Positions 39,812-51,323 of a stretch of 64,000 nucleotides of DNA are shown here, one piece after another (position 1 is the stretch's first letter; each line of letters starts with the position of its first letter). The position numbers and the translations under genes are program-made. Origin of the DNA: Mesostigma viride. Its lineage: Eukaryota; Streptophyta; Mesostigmatophyceae; Mesostigmatales; Mesostigmataceae. The notes beneath the pieces are model-generated. The model was not told where the DNA came from. It did not search any database and was given only the letters and a program-made list of their open reading frames with translations. The stretch spans positions 7,004,034-7,068,033 of the forward strand of contig RPFO01000165.1 in the NCBI GenBank assembly GCA_009746045.1. The letters are read 5' to 3'.

Positions 39812-41710
39812 TTGCAACTTGTATTCATTTCAATGTTTTCGGACGACAATCTTTCAGAGCAGAGGTCTGGCCCTGGTGAGCACGGACCGGCTCAATTTTC
39901 TGTCGACCCTGGCCCAGGCGAGCACAGGGATGACAATAAGAATATGTCCGACCAGCCCCGGGAGGAGGGCTGCGGGCAGGGAAGTACTAGTAGTGACAAC
40001 CAGCGTGCGCGTGATAAAGTGCTTCGGCGGGAGACCTTGCTTCAAGAGGCGAAGCTGCTGTCGGCAATCAAGAAATGGGTTCCAGCCCCGCTGGTGCCTG
40101 GTGCTATTCAAGCAGACCGGGATCGCTTTGTAAGCTCTCTTGGGCCGTTTTTCCGCAGGCTCGCGGGCAACCGAGACATCATTCCGGACTGGCTGGAGTT
40201 TCTTCGTGGAACCCCGCTGGGAGACCGCGAGAAAAACCACCCAGAGTGGATTTCGCTGCTGGATAGAGCACAGCGTCTGCGGTGGTCGCCGTTCGAGTTT
40301 CTGCGCCGAGCGAGGGAGACTTTTCTTCGTTCTATCACTGCCAAAACCTGCGACGAGATCGAGGAATTTGTAGATGCAAAGCCGAAGCCCGGGCAGACCA
40401 TCATCGAGCACCTCAACTCTTACTACGACATGCTGGAGAAGCAGGGGCTCCGGTGGCCTGACGAGGCGGTGAATCTCCGATGGATCCAAAACTGTGCTCT
40501 GTCCGAATCCGAGAAGCGGAATTTGGTCGCCAACTGCCGCGGTTACCTGTGCGACACTCACCGATGCAGAGCTCACCTCAAGGAGCTCCTGACGAATCAA
40601 ACCCGTGTTTCCAGAGAAGGAGGTGCCGCGGAGGTGCCTCGTGTCGCCATGGTGATGGAGCAGCAACGGGAAATCTTCTGCTACAACTGCGGGCAGCCCG
40701 GGCACACACGCCGCGCATGTAAGGGTAAGGTTGTCGCTAATTCTGAGTCCTTCCCTCCCTGCACTTTCTGTAATAGGACTAACCATCTGGCTAAGGATTG
40801 CTACTTTCGCAAGTGCAAGTCTTGTGGCAATTCTGGACATGATGCGTCTGCCTGCAGGAGCAAGGCGGGCGCTGGACCCAAGGATACCCAGATGGAGGTC
40901 CTCAAGCTGCTGCAGCAGATCTCCCAAGCCGTCAAGAGCGGTGCCCTTCGTGGTGGCGACGCTTCCCAGCCGCGTGGTGGTGATGCTTCTCAGCCGCGGG
41001 GTGGCAATACCTCTCGTGGCCGCAAGAGGACACGCTGGGGCGCTACTGAGTGGCCTGGCCACACCTGGGTCCGCAACATCACCCTCGCCGCTGACCACCC
41101 GCTGATTGATCGCCGCGCGACCGACGTACAACACCTCTTGATGCACCGGTCCATCGGGGTCGGGGAGATCCTCCACCGGCGATTTCAACACCCTGCTACA
41201 TGTTTATGTACCAACCCCACTGAAACTGTGGAACACCGATTTTTATGGTGTAACCTCCAGGGAGTTTGGACCTGGTTGATTGGTTTATGGGCAGCCTGGA
41301 CGTCTGAGCCTATCATACCGGTGTCTACCCGCTCAATTATCTTTGGCATCACTGGCACCCCTGGCCTTGAGCTCACCTTTTCACAACAAGCGTGGATATG
41401 GCTCCGCACATGCATGTTATATACAATCTGGACGGTGCGAAACGATGTGGTGTTCAATAGGCGCACAGTTTTCGACAAAGCTGGGGTTCTCTCACGCTTC
41501 ATTTACCTATGGAACTCCGGCATGCGACGCTACTGGATGGTTGCAAATGAACAAAACAAAATCTGGGACCCTGGCGCGGACCAGGATAAGCCCAGCCCAC
41601 TTGAGATCTTTCATGACCTCATGGGCAAAAACAGGATCTTTACCCACATGCCCAATGACAACCCATTAGAAGTCCAGTGGCTTCCGTGGTCTAGTAAGGC
41701 TCCGTTTTAG
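39812..41710 (+). CDS. Gag-like protein fused to a LINE-type zinc-binding tail
   Basis: A 632-codon frame; the first ATG is at 39,812, with another at 39,836. Residues about 60-290 look like a helical retroelement Gag. Three zinc knuckles follow: CYNCGQPGHTRRAC, CTFCNRTNHLAKDC and CKSCGNSGHDASAC. A linker with repeated GGDASQPR leads into a C-terminal part with CLCTNPTETVEHRFLWCN, which matches the zinc-binding domain at the end of plant-type LINE reverse transcriptases (C-x-C…E-T-x-x-H-x-x-x-x-C). The tail (WLRTCMLYTIWTVRNDVVF) fits the same domain. No endonuclease or reverse transcriptase lies between. Likely an internally deleted LINE in which ORF1 and the end of ORF2 have become one frame, with AATAAA at 41,768-41,773 as the 3' signal. 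An independently evolved gene is the alternative. Confidence 0.6.
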   Translation: MQLVFISMFSDDNLSEQRSGPGEHGPAQFSVDPGPGEHRDDNKNMSDQPREEGCGQGSTSSDNQRARDKVLRRETLLQEAKLLSAIKKWVPAPLVPGAIQADRDRFVSSLGPFFRRLAGNRDIIPDWLEFLRGTPLGDREKNHPEWISLLDRAQRLRWSPFEFLRRARETFLRSITAKTCDEIEEFVDAKPKPGQTIIEHLNSYYDMLEKQGLRWPDEAVNLRWIQNCALSESEKRNLVANCRGYLCDTHRCRAHLKELLTNQTRVSREGGAAEVPRVAMVMEQQREIFCYNCGQPGHTRRACKGKVVANSESFPPCTFCNRTNHLAKDCYFRKCKSCGNSGHDASACRSKAGAGPKDTQMEVLKLLQQISQAVKSGALRGGDASQPRGGDASQPRGGNTSRGRKRTRWGATEWPGHTWVRNITLAADHPLIDRRATDVQHLLMHRSIGVGEILHRRFQHPATCLCTNPTETVEHRFLWCNLQGVWTWLIGLWAAWTSEPIIPVSTRSIIFGITGTPGLELTFSQQAWIWLRTCMLYTIWTVRNDVVFNRRTVFDKAGVLSRFIYLWNSGMRRYWMVANEQNKIWDPGADQDKPSPLEIFHDLMGKNRIFTHMPNDNPLEVQWLPWSSKAPF

Positions 41711-43968
41711 CCACTGACATCTTGATACCCTAGGCTTAGCAGGGATTACCTACTGGCTATATTTGGAATAAACGTACACCTATTTACCTGGAATGATGGT
41801 ATCCCTGCATCTTCAGCACGTGAGACAAGCCATTACAGTACAGTCAATACTTCGCAGTAAAATTGGACCGATACGAATGCTGCTGAAATGTTCATTTTTT
41901 TTTTTCAGTTTTCGCACGTGTTCGTGAGCGTGTTTAGCCACCACTTGACGCTATTGGCGAGAAACTGGACCACCGTAGCAGAAAGGTACCTTTTGGCGAA
42001 TTAATTAATTTTTGTCCCAAAATGTATCAGATTCCGACTAATTTTTACCTCTACCTTCCATTTTTGGACCATGCCTTGGTAATGGCAGATCCTGACTGCC
42101 CTCGCCGAGATCTATCGATTGCGCTACTTAAACTTGAGATCAGACCCCCCCACCTCCTACTTGCCATTCTTGACTTTGGCTTGCTTGGCGTTATTAGGGC
42201 CAACTCACACGGAAGTGGCCATGGCGACTGCGTTTACGCGAAACTAGCGATGTAGGGCTAGAGAAATGAAAAAAAAATGGCGCTTGCATGTTGAAGACGA
42301 TGATTTAATGCTGTTGGTTTGTGGCGGCAAGTGGCTGGTTTACAATATCGCTGCTTTCTTTTACTGCATCGGCATGGGGGGTAATCTGCATTTTTTGGTC
42401 GCGCGGAATAAAATAGAATTCGTAATAGCGGCAGTAAATTCGCAGTTTTGGGGGTCTTTTTGACCGTGAAGGATGCATTAATATCGGTAGCTTCGAGTTC
42501 TAAACAAAACGGGTGCTTTTTGCTACATTTTCGGCCATTCTCGGTAAGTAATTCTTCAGGCATGCGCAGTACATGTCGGAACCTTCCATGGAAGAACAGC
42601 CGTTGTTGCGCGCCTGGGCCGGGCGAGGGATCTACGATGGCAAGGTACAGATTTGTGGCGAATGCTATCTACTATCAGTTTCTTCTAAGAGCTCATCGTT
42701 CGAAGTTTTTTGCGTTCGTTTGGGTCAGTTTCCGCCAGCTAACTCTCCGTTGCTCGCCGTCGTGTTGACGAATACCTGGCAGCTTTAGCTTGTTTTCGTT
42801 GATGTCTTGATCAAATCCGCTTCAGTCGCAGCATATAGATCCTGGGGAATGCGTGAGGGATTTCATAGCACGTGTTCTGGCAAGGATGTTTTGCGTATGG
42901 ACGCTTCTTGTTGTGTGATAGTGACGCACCCTTTCTTCGAAGTGTGATCGCAGCGGCATCACAGCGCTCAGTCGGCTCAGAAGCTGAACGGCCGCCACTG
43001 GTTTCTTTGCTTCTTATCGTGCGGGGAAGGAAGTTTTTTTATCGACGATCATGTTTGAGATATTGCATTTTTGTGACTGCATGTAGATAGCTGCCATAAT
43101 TGGTTTATTTGAGCTTTCCTTCTTATGATGATATCGATGTGACAAGACTGCAATGTACTGAGCCAACCATGGTTGGTATGGTTGACTGCATGCAAGCTTT
43201 GTATGCCATGATCTCCTTTGGTTCCTTGCCCTCCATAGTTCCAGTTTGTTGCCCATGTCGGGTAGGGCAGTTAAGGAGTTGTTGCTGTGTTGATAAGCTG
43301 CTTGGTTGGCATAACCCTTACACTCTAACCTGGGAGAAACATAGAAAATGCTGGTAATGCATATTGTTAGTGCCATCATCAGTATTGCTATTCACGTACT
43401 TATAAGTCTGGCCATGCTCGAGGGACGGTGAAGGAGTATGAGGTGCGTGGCCACCCCTTTGTACTTCATAACGTATTCAGCATGGATTTGATCCATGTTG
43501 ATGGCATGTATAAAGTGTGATTGTGTTTACTCACTTTCTGAGTGGTCCTCAGCGCCTTGTCAGGTGGTGAGTGGTCGTCTAGGAAACCCATCAGTGCGTG
43601 CCACAGTGACCCCCAACCTTGAGCATGTGTCGTCATCAGTGTGCTAGAGTTAAATTATATGTGCTTTTGGTCATAGATTTGCTGAGTTCTTCGCATGAAG
43701 TTGACAAGGTACTAACCTTGGGTTGAGTATAGTGAATGCTCTCTTGGCATGTATGCCTAGCGATCGTGTTGCTAATAATGCTTGCGCTGGAAAGGTTGGC
43801 CATGCCAAGGGCAGGTGAGGGCAGATGAGGTGCCTAGCCGTTTGCTTATGTTTTGTGATCGAGTGGGGCATGCTTTCCTACTTTTTGGATGGAAAACAGC
43901 ATGCCTAAGTGGCCATACACAAAGAAAAACCTCCTTTAGCTTATGTTCAGGTTTTAGCACGCATAACC
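41711..43968. other. 2.3 kb with no supported gene
   Basis: Mixed AT-rich sequence. One small candidate exon, 42,573-42,642 (MSEPSMEEQPLLRAWAGRGI and a few more residues, ending AAG before GTACAG), could be the start of a gene, but no continuation was found. The rest shows no repeat or gene. Confidence 0.35.
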
Positions 43969-44361
43969 ATATTACTTGAGCTAGACTTGTCAGAATGACC
44001 TGTCAAAGGGTGGCTACCACTACGTGATGCAAAGGGAGGGGCAGGGGGGAGAAGGGGAAGGTAACAGTGATGATGAGAATGATGTTGATGATATTCCCTG
44101 CCTTGCATGTGCGTCCCCGGATGAAGTTGACGGTGTCCCTTTCTTGCTATGCAGCACATGCGGGTGCAAGGGACGATTGCATGCGTGCTGCGCAGACCCC
44201 CCCTAACTAAGGAGCCCAAGGGGGATTGGTTTTGCCCTGCCTGCCTTGTGCAGGATGCTTACAAGGGCTGATATAGTGATAATTCCTGGTTTACCGGGCA
44301 TTTTTGTTCTAACGTGCCAAACCTTATAACTTGAGCTAGACTTGTCCGAATGACCTGGAAC
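43969..44361. repeat. Direct repeat around the PHD fragment
   Basis: ACTTGAGCTAGACTTGTC(A/C)GAATGACCTG occurs at about 43,973-44,001 and 44,329-44,357, bracketing the PHD coding remnant at a distance of about 356 bases. Confidence 0.7.
44024..44271 (+). pseudogene. PHD finger fragment with a frameshift
   Basis: The frame from 44,024 gives an acidic leader (NSDDENDVDDIP), then CLACASPDEVDGVPFLLCS and CGCKGRLHACC. It ends at a TAA right after a run of seven C (44,197-44,203). If the tract were one base longer, the frame would continue LTKEPKGDWFCPACLVQDAYKG to a TGA near 44,271. Together this is the C4HC3 pattern of a PHD finger (C-x2-C, C-x2-C, H-x2-C, W-F-C-x2-C), a domain that reads histone H3 tails. 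Some transposon families also encode PHD fingers. It is a remnant; no other exon was found. Confidence 0.65.
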
Positions 44362-45183
44362 TTGGACCACAGCTGGCCCCCTGTTAGCCCGATTTTCGCT
44401 ACATTTTTTTTTTCCTAATATGAAGTGTTTATGACATGTTTATTCCCAATGTCTGGTAAAAAAAGGGTACTTTTGCGGGGAAATGAATAACTGTTCAAGG
44501 TTTTGTCATTTCATGATGTAAATAGCTCAGCAAGCTACAAACTCAGGGAACTATAGACGCTACATTTATTTTTGCCAACAAATGAGTGCATTGGCTGGGG
44601 CATAGATAGTTCTAATTAGCGTCTTTTTCAATTTATAGCGCAATATTGGCGTATATGTGGGGGTAGTACCCCCAACAAGTGCATGGACAACTCACCAGAG
44701 ATGTTATTTGGTGCCCCCAATCATAATTTAGTATGGTGCAAGTGGAATTCAAGTGATATTAGCATGGGTTTTGGGCCGGGTGCCACCTCCCCAACGTGTT
44801 CATTGGCGTTTGCTGAGGGACACATCTTTGAGTGTGAAATATGCTTTTGTCTTGGTCTGCGTGATGCATTTCAGCCACCATGGCAGAGTCGTAGGCCGCG
44901 TGGTGGCTGCGCTGGTGTGCACCGCGATCCTTGTGGGGCTCTTTCGGCATCCCGAAGGGGAGGGGCCAGACCTTGGCGGCGCAGGTGGGCATTGTAGCAG
45001 TTTTGTTGTTGCCATGTGTTATATTGGGATTAAACAAGTTAGAAGTGGTGCATTTGTTTGTGTTAATTCCTTTTGTAATTCAGGTATCTAGGATGCTAGC
45101 CTACCATGCATACGGTGTGCAACATGTTAATGATTCTGCAGTATGAATTTGCGTGGCCATGCAGGTGTGGTCATGTCACCGAT
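44362..45183. other. Spacer without a supported gene
   Basis: The frames at 44,683-45,091 have no recognisable domain. A GGGGGTAGTACCCCC palindrome lies near 44,659-44,673 and a related one (GGGGGTGGTACTACCCCC) at 45,849-45,866. Confidence 0.35.
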
Positions 45184-45347
45184 GCAGGTCGTATACGTGG
45201 CGGGGGTTCTGCAGTCGACGTGCTTTGGAGTATATCCTCGCGATGGCCCTTGAGATGATCGGCACGCAGGCCGTATACGTGGCGGGTTTTCTGCACGACG
45301 TGCTTGGGGGTGTCTTGGCGATGGCCTGATTGAGATGGTCGGCACGC
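45184..45347. repeat. Two tandem copies of an 80-bp unit
   Basis: Units of about 80 bp starting GCAGG(T/C)CGTATACGTGGCGG at about 45,184 and 45,268, ending GAGATG(A/G)TCGGCACGC. Divergence is about 15 per cent by eye. Confidence 0.7.
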
Positions 45348-45732
45348 GGGAATTCTGCGACATTGGCGTTGGAAGTTTCCTAGCGGCGATTGTGATCGTC
45401 GCAGAAGGGGCCATTTACGGCCATGATCGCCTCGTTGTCGCCATTTGTAGGCGAGGTGGGTGCCATATTGTTTTGGAATGCATCATATGCAACTGCATTT
45501 GGAAGGTCACTTCTGTGCATAAGAAAAGTTGAGAGGGTTGATTTTTAGTACCCTCACATATGCGTGTGGTCATGCGGTTGCTGACGTGGGTGTGCTTGTG
45601 TGTGCAGATCTTCATTTGGAACTGGGAGCAATCATGGGGACCCTTGGATGGTATATTCTGATTGGCTATTGGTAAGTGCGAACGGTGACGCACTGACGTC
45701 GAATGCGAACAAGCAGGTCTGCTAATTATTAA

Positions 45733-47655
45733 GGGGACATGACACATTGAAAGTGCACTTTTCTGGAAAACAGACCTGTGCATGGGATAAAAATCCAGTT
45801 ATGCTTGGGAACCATAAATATGTGAAAAAAAAAAATTCCAGCCACTTGGGGGTGGTACTACCCCCAGCATGACCCAGTTATGAGCTAAAAATAGAAAAAG
45901 ACACTATTTTTGGCCGATTTTTCCTAGGAGACTGGGCAAACCAAAAGTGACCAAACCACATATTTTCCTAAAATCCCCACCCTTGCAAATAAATCTGGCT
46001 ACTCAGGACCACAAAATAAGCACGTTTAGACTATTTGATGGGGTTTAGCCCAAAACACGTATTTTTTTGTCCTAAAAACATAAATCAAATAGTAGACACA
46101 TGCAAAAATTTCAGTGATGACATTTATACTAGGCCTAGGGTGGGGATTTCACTCTCACAAAGTTTGAGCTCATTCTGAGCACGTTTACTCATGTTGATGG
46201 GTGTAAACATGCCAAAAAAAATGACAGAAAATCCGGGTTATGAGCACAAACAACACCCCTTTTACACCCTAGCCAACCACTAACTGGGGCAAACCAGTTA
46301 CCAGGTGCAACTAATTAATAAAATGTATCATAAAGCTTGCCACCAAATTACAGGTCATTCTGACCTAGTTTGCCCATAGTACATCGTGTTATAGCTGCCA
46401 CCCTGCATGCTTGGTACACTGTGGCATGAGGGACACCATAAGCACATTCCTAAGCTTGCCCCCTGCAAATTGGGCAGAAGCACGTAAAGCAAATGCTAGA
46501 TGCTTGAAGAAGACATCCACCGACATAATCATTACGCAAGCAGGCATGACCACTTGCGGGAATCACCTCATAGCTAACACCCAGTCATGATGCTAAAGGA
46601 TAAAAGGGCCATCCTTTAATATTGTCATAATAAGCACCTGATCCTTATCATCTAGGAAGCCCCAGCCATGTGTAATGGAAGCAAAACATATTGGAAGGAG
46701 ATAACTATATAACACGTACATGCTCACCTTCCCTACAACTTCACACCTTGTTTTCCAGCAGGCTGAAGAGCCAAGACAAGCGTTTATGAGCTCGCCAGCT
46801 CCTTGCAACGTTGATGCCGCTCCCAGGCAGCTAGGGTCCTTGACTACGCAATATACAATGTCTACCATATGAAAAACTCCATAAAAGAAAGTGAAGCAGA
46901 GCCGCAAAACTGCCCGATCAACTCTTGCTAGCTTTAACAAGGCTGCATGGCATACGCAGCATAAGGCAAAACATTGAAACCTGCGAAAATCAGATAGCGC
47001 AAGTGCAACAAGTGGCGAACAAAATAATAGCAAGAACACCCGGAATCGGCGCCAAAGCTTCATGCCAGGAACATTTAGAGCGCAAACAGACAGGGCGGTG
47101 ACATGCGGCAAATGAACGTACCACGGCCGGCTTTATTTCCTACCCAGGCGCGCGAGACAGCCAGCCATCCATGGATGGCTTGACCGCGGATCGCGCAGGC
47201 CTGAACGATATCATTTCAGAAATGACGGGAAATGGCCGCAGATCGAAGCCGCTTAGGATGTTTTCACGGTTTCCATTACTAACTAAACGCTTCTTCCTGC
47301 ATCAATATAACCCACAAATCTTAAATTCTACCGTCGCAGGCACGCATTCTAAATCTATGTGCGGCCAGATTTTCAGATTAGATCCCCGTGCAAATCTGGA
47401 TTAAGAAAGGCACCGACTTTTCAAATTGTGCATATCTGGCTATGAAACATCATACTAGGACATCGTTTAAAACCACCGGCGTACATTTTTCGCTTGTCGC
47501 CTGGCCGATTAGGCAAATTTTTACGGAACGCACGTCGCCATGGCCACCTCCGCACGAGGTGAGCGCATTGTGCACCACAATTTCACGGTCCGGGTGTACC
47601 GACGGTACCGGCGCGAATTTTTTGGCGCCAAAAAATTCCGATGTGTCATGTCCCC
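45733..47655. mobile_element. 1.9-kb DNA element with TTAA target duplication
   Basis: 15-bp terminal inverted repeats GGGGACATGACACAT (45,733-45,747) and its complement (47,641-47,655), each abutting TTAA (45,729-45,732 and 47,656-47,659). TTAA followed by GGGGAC resembles the ends of Kolobok/T2-type miniature elements. The interior is mostly non-coding. A minus-strand frame at 46,593-47,111 (172 codons, Cys- and Leu-rich) has no recognisable domain, so the element is probably non-autonomous. Its termini differ from those of the 8.4-kb TTAA element. Confidence 0.8.
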
Positions 47656-47659
47656 TTAA

Positions 47660-48120
47660 ATCGCGAGCCTGTCCGTGCGATCCCATATGACCGACTAGCT
47701 TAATTGTTAGTCAATGTTACATGTTGCGGCTGTGTTTTGCATTTTATTGGTTGCACGCGGGTGGGTATTGAGCTGTCCTTGCCTGTTGTCATTTTTGCAA
47801 TGCGTCCAGGGCTGCAAATGCGTCCAGGGCTGCAAATGCGTCCAGGGCTGCCGGCAAATGGGGCCGGGGCTGGAAATGAGTCAAGGGCAAGAAACGGTAG
47901 ATGGCGCCAGCGTGGTGCGCGAGAGTGGAGGCCTTGGCGGTCAACGACAGTGCGGAGCTGTCGACGCAAGCCAAGGAATCCCAGCATTGTGCGACGGTTT
48001 GGAGCACGACGTTACCGTGTCAGGTGGTGGCGCCGTGCAAGGGCGATAACATGGGTTACTAGGTGGCCTTGCTGCGTTGTGCAAGTTGTTGGGATGCTGA
48101 TTGTGAAAGTGGACACATAG
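47660..48120. other. Spacer with a small GTCCAGGGCTGCAAAT repeat
   Basis: Three to four copies of the 15-bp unit TGCGTCCAGGGCTGC or CAAATGCGTCCAGGG at about 47,800-47,855. No gene is supported. Confidence 0.45.
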
Positions 48121-48440
48121 TGGCACCCCACCACATCCATCCGTGCGCCAGCACCCCACCGCATCCATCCATGCATGGCAGCACCCCACCACATCCATCC
48201 ATGCATGGCAGCACCCCACCACATCCATCCACGCATGCCAGCACCCCACCACGACCATCCATGCATGCCAGCACCCTGGCACCACATCCATCCATGCATG
48301 CCAGCACCCTACCACATCCAACCATGCATGCCAGCACCCCACCACATCCATCCACGCATGCCAGCACCCCACCACCATCCACGCATGCTAGCACCCCTGA
48401 TAGCACCCCATCACATTCATGCATGCCAGCACCCAACGAC
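48121..48440. repeat. 30-bp minisatellite, C-rich strand
   Basis: About ten units of CCAGCACCCCACCACATCC followed by ATCCATGCATG. This is the reverse complement type of the array at 61.5-64 kb (TGGATGG…GGGGTGCTGGCATGCA). Frames through it are not genes. Confidence 0.88.
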
Positions 48441-48805
48441 ATCCGTTGGACATGGCAAGAAACATACTGCGGGGGGTAGGGTGGTCGTGTGTTCGTGTTT
48501 GAAGTCCTTTCTCGATCATACGAGGGTATTTTTTGTATGGTGCACTTCTCTCAAATGTGTTTGACGCAGGCTCCTGTACCGCTGTTTGGTGCGCGCCCGA
48601 AGCTAGGTCCTTGCTCTCGCGTAAACTGCGTCATACGACTGCGGTTGCCACGATGGTAGCGCACGGCGTGGCGTCCAACTGGGTACTCGCGTGCTGTGCC
48701 ATGGGAAGCTCGTCGGCCTGCATGGCGGCCACGTCGGTATAGGCTGCGTGCTGCAGCTGCTGCCACATGCGCGCCTCCATTTTCGTATCCCACACATGAT
48801 AGGAT

Positions 48806-50195
48806 GTGCATGGCTCCATCACCACCACCATTGATAGCAATTCAGTGGTTGGGGGCGGGCCAATAGCAGGAGAAGCCCTAGCTGCGAGATCATCGCTGGA
48901 GGTTCCGCTGTTTGGGAGTCCAAGTGCTTATGCTGATGCGGCATTTTCGGTGGCTGGGAATGCCCAGGAACGCCTTGCAGCTATGCAGCTACATTTGCGT
49001 GCGTTGGAGGCAAGGAAGGATGAATTTCAAGAAACGCACAATGAAGAATATGCGAACGCGGCAAGTGCAATGGACAGCCTGGTGGCACTGGTGTGCATGG
49101 AGTGCAACTTGTTTTGTTTGAAACGATACAAGTAGAAAATGAACTAAGAAGCACACGTGGGAATGTGATGTATTGTATACATGGAATCTTGATGTTACTC
49201 TCGGTGCTTTCTCTTTGCTGCGTTGAATATAAACATTTGTGAAACTGCAGGTGAAACCGTTGAAGGAGAGAGTGCGAGAATGGGAGAAGAAGTGTGCAAA
49301 CATTGCGGCAAACATGCAAGGGCGTGAGTCACATACAGCGAACCCTCGTGTGAGCATGGACAATGGCACGACTGTGCACCAACTAGCTAGGTCCCCCAGC
49401 AAACAAGGATGGCTGCGTGGCTTCATCAAAAGAGCATGATGAGGAAGTTGTTGTACAGGAGCGTCCAGCGAAGCGACGATTTGTGCCCTTGCCTTTTGAC
49501 GATGACGATTCGGATGCAGTGCGTGCACAAGAAGTGGTGAATCAATGCCGTGATGCAGCAAAAGACGTGGTTGGAAATAATGGGCTCACGATCGAGCAGA
49601 AAAACGACAAACTGATGGATCACTGGAAGGACGCGACGACATTGCCGAGAATATCAAAGGCCCAGTGGTGAGTGTCGAGGAGTGTTTTTGCAAGTGCCTT
49701 ATATTGTGTTTGGAAAAATATGTATAAATTTGTCCTTGATGGTAGTAGCATGTTTGAATTGAGCTAATTAATGTGTTATGTGTATGGTGACAGTGTGTGG
49801 CGTGTTATTTGGTTGTGCTATTGTGCACGCAGATCAAGTCGTTGAGGAACATGATCAGCTACAAAAGGTCGCTGTTACATAAACGGGCGCAGCCGGATGC
49901 GTCTGGAATGACGAATGGGCAGGCGAGCGTCAATATAGAGGAGACGAATGTGAATCAGGCAGACGAGGCGGGGCAAGCGAATGCAGCACGGAGGAGAGCA
50001 GACGGCACCCCGCGGAAGGATGAGCAGCCGGGACGCCGACGTAAGGCGCCGCGAAGGAGGCGGAGTCCGGATGATGGCGATGGAGGCTCGAGCGACCCTG
50101 GTGACATTGGGGGTGCTGATGAGGATGAATTGCAGGCTACGGGCCCGGAAGTGATGGGTACAAGACCGAACCGTCGACCTCAAGTGACGGCTTGA
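48806..50195 (+). pseudogene. Decayed multi-exon gene, not recognised
   Basis: Four coding-like segments on the plus strand: 48,806-49,135 (RLAAMQLHLRALEARKDEF, coiled-coil-like), 49,251-49,437 after a CTGCAG acceptor (VKPLKERVREWEKKCANIAA), 49,417-49,667 (VQERPAKRRFVPLPFDDDDS; QEVVNQCRDAAKDVV) and 49,833-50,195 (KAPRRRRSPDDGDGGSSDPG, a basic then acidic tail). Segments two and three overlap in different frames near 49,420-49,437, and the phase between segments three and four does not agree, so frames are broken. Similar charge composition throughout suggests one protein. No domain was recognised. Confidence 0.3.
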
Positions 50196-50342
50196 TTCCT
50201 GAACCGTGGCCGGACTTTGACTCGACTACGTCTCCTGTCGCTTTCATCGACCCGATTGAAGCATGGACCGTGGCGCAATGAGACGTCCAGACCTAGCGAC
50301 TCGTGAGGGTAAGGGTGCTTGAGTGGTTTGTTTTTCTATCCT

Positions 50343-50490
50343 TGGGCCCCCCCACACGCACGCACGCATGCCAGCCACCCCAGCAACCCGCGTGTGCATG
50401 CCAGTCCCCCCCCACATGCACGCATGCATGCCAGCCACCCCACAAACTCACGCACGCATGCTAGTCCCCCCCACACCCATGCACGCATAG
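50343..50490. repeat. Short minisatellite related to the 30-bp family
   Basis: Four to five units of CCCCC(A)CACGCACGCATG followed by CCAGCCACCCC(A), sharing GCATGCCAGCC with the arrays at 48 and 62 kb. Confidence 0.7.
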
Positions 50491-51323
50491 TTAAAGCGCA
50501 ATGTGTAGGGATAGATAGATTCCAATGCGCGCGGATAGATTCATCATGAGAATGGTTGGAATGGAGCTTGGTTAAAAATATAGGCTTACAGCACTCGTGC
50601 ACGTGAGTGCTTAGACACGAGTTTGCCAAGTCAAGGCAACACACGTGAGGCGGGCTCGCAAGAGATCTAACCAGTTGGCACTGGCCTGTTCTTTATATAC
50701 TTGTGCACTGTGCTTTGCTAGGCCTGAGCAGCCTCGTAGGCCTGCTCAGTATTAACACCCCCAGTACAGTATTAACAACCTGCATGTACAGCGTCCAGAT
50801 CCTATACAGTAGGTCTGCCATACAGGCACAGTGACCACAGAGTACAGTCCACAGTGACTATTGCGTCTGCACCCAATAGTCCAGGACTAAGCCTGCGGTA
50901 CCAACAGACCACAGGTTAAGGTTCCTATTTCCTGCGTACGACGTATTAATCCAATACCGTCGTAGGTTCAGCACCTAATTCCTGTCAGCCCAGGAATTAC
51001 TGTCGACCCCATATGCCGTCGGCACATATTCACGGCCGGGCCCACTTCGAATGTTCCGCGGTCCAAGCCAAGTGTGTGACACTTTTCCTTCAATTTTGAG
51101 GCAAAAATCTTGAATTTTGGCTTGCGAACGTATAAATTTCACGTAAATATTACAATTTGTGGGTATTTATCTCATTGTAAGTCTCGTGTGACATAAAAAC
51201 TTTACATTAGCGTGAAATTGCATTGTTTCATTGAAGAATATCATGGATACATTCGTCGCACTTGAGACGGAGTCGACTGAATTTACTAAAGACTCGTCCA
51301 ACATAAAATAAAGTCTTCGAACG
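50491..51323. other. Spacer, possible solo LTR
   Basis: No gene. A TATA-like CTTTATATACTTGTGCAC lies at about 50,691-50,708 and is followed by short repeats (CAGTATTAACA at 50,746 and 50,767). It could be a solitary LTR, but I could not define its ends. Confidence 0.3.

Noticed and set aside
39854-41191. 445-codon minus-strand frame opposite the gag fusion
   Set aside because: Shadow of the plus-strand gene, which carries clear zinc knuckles.
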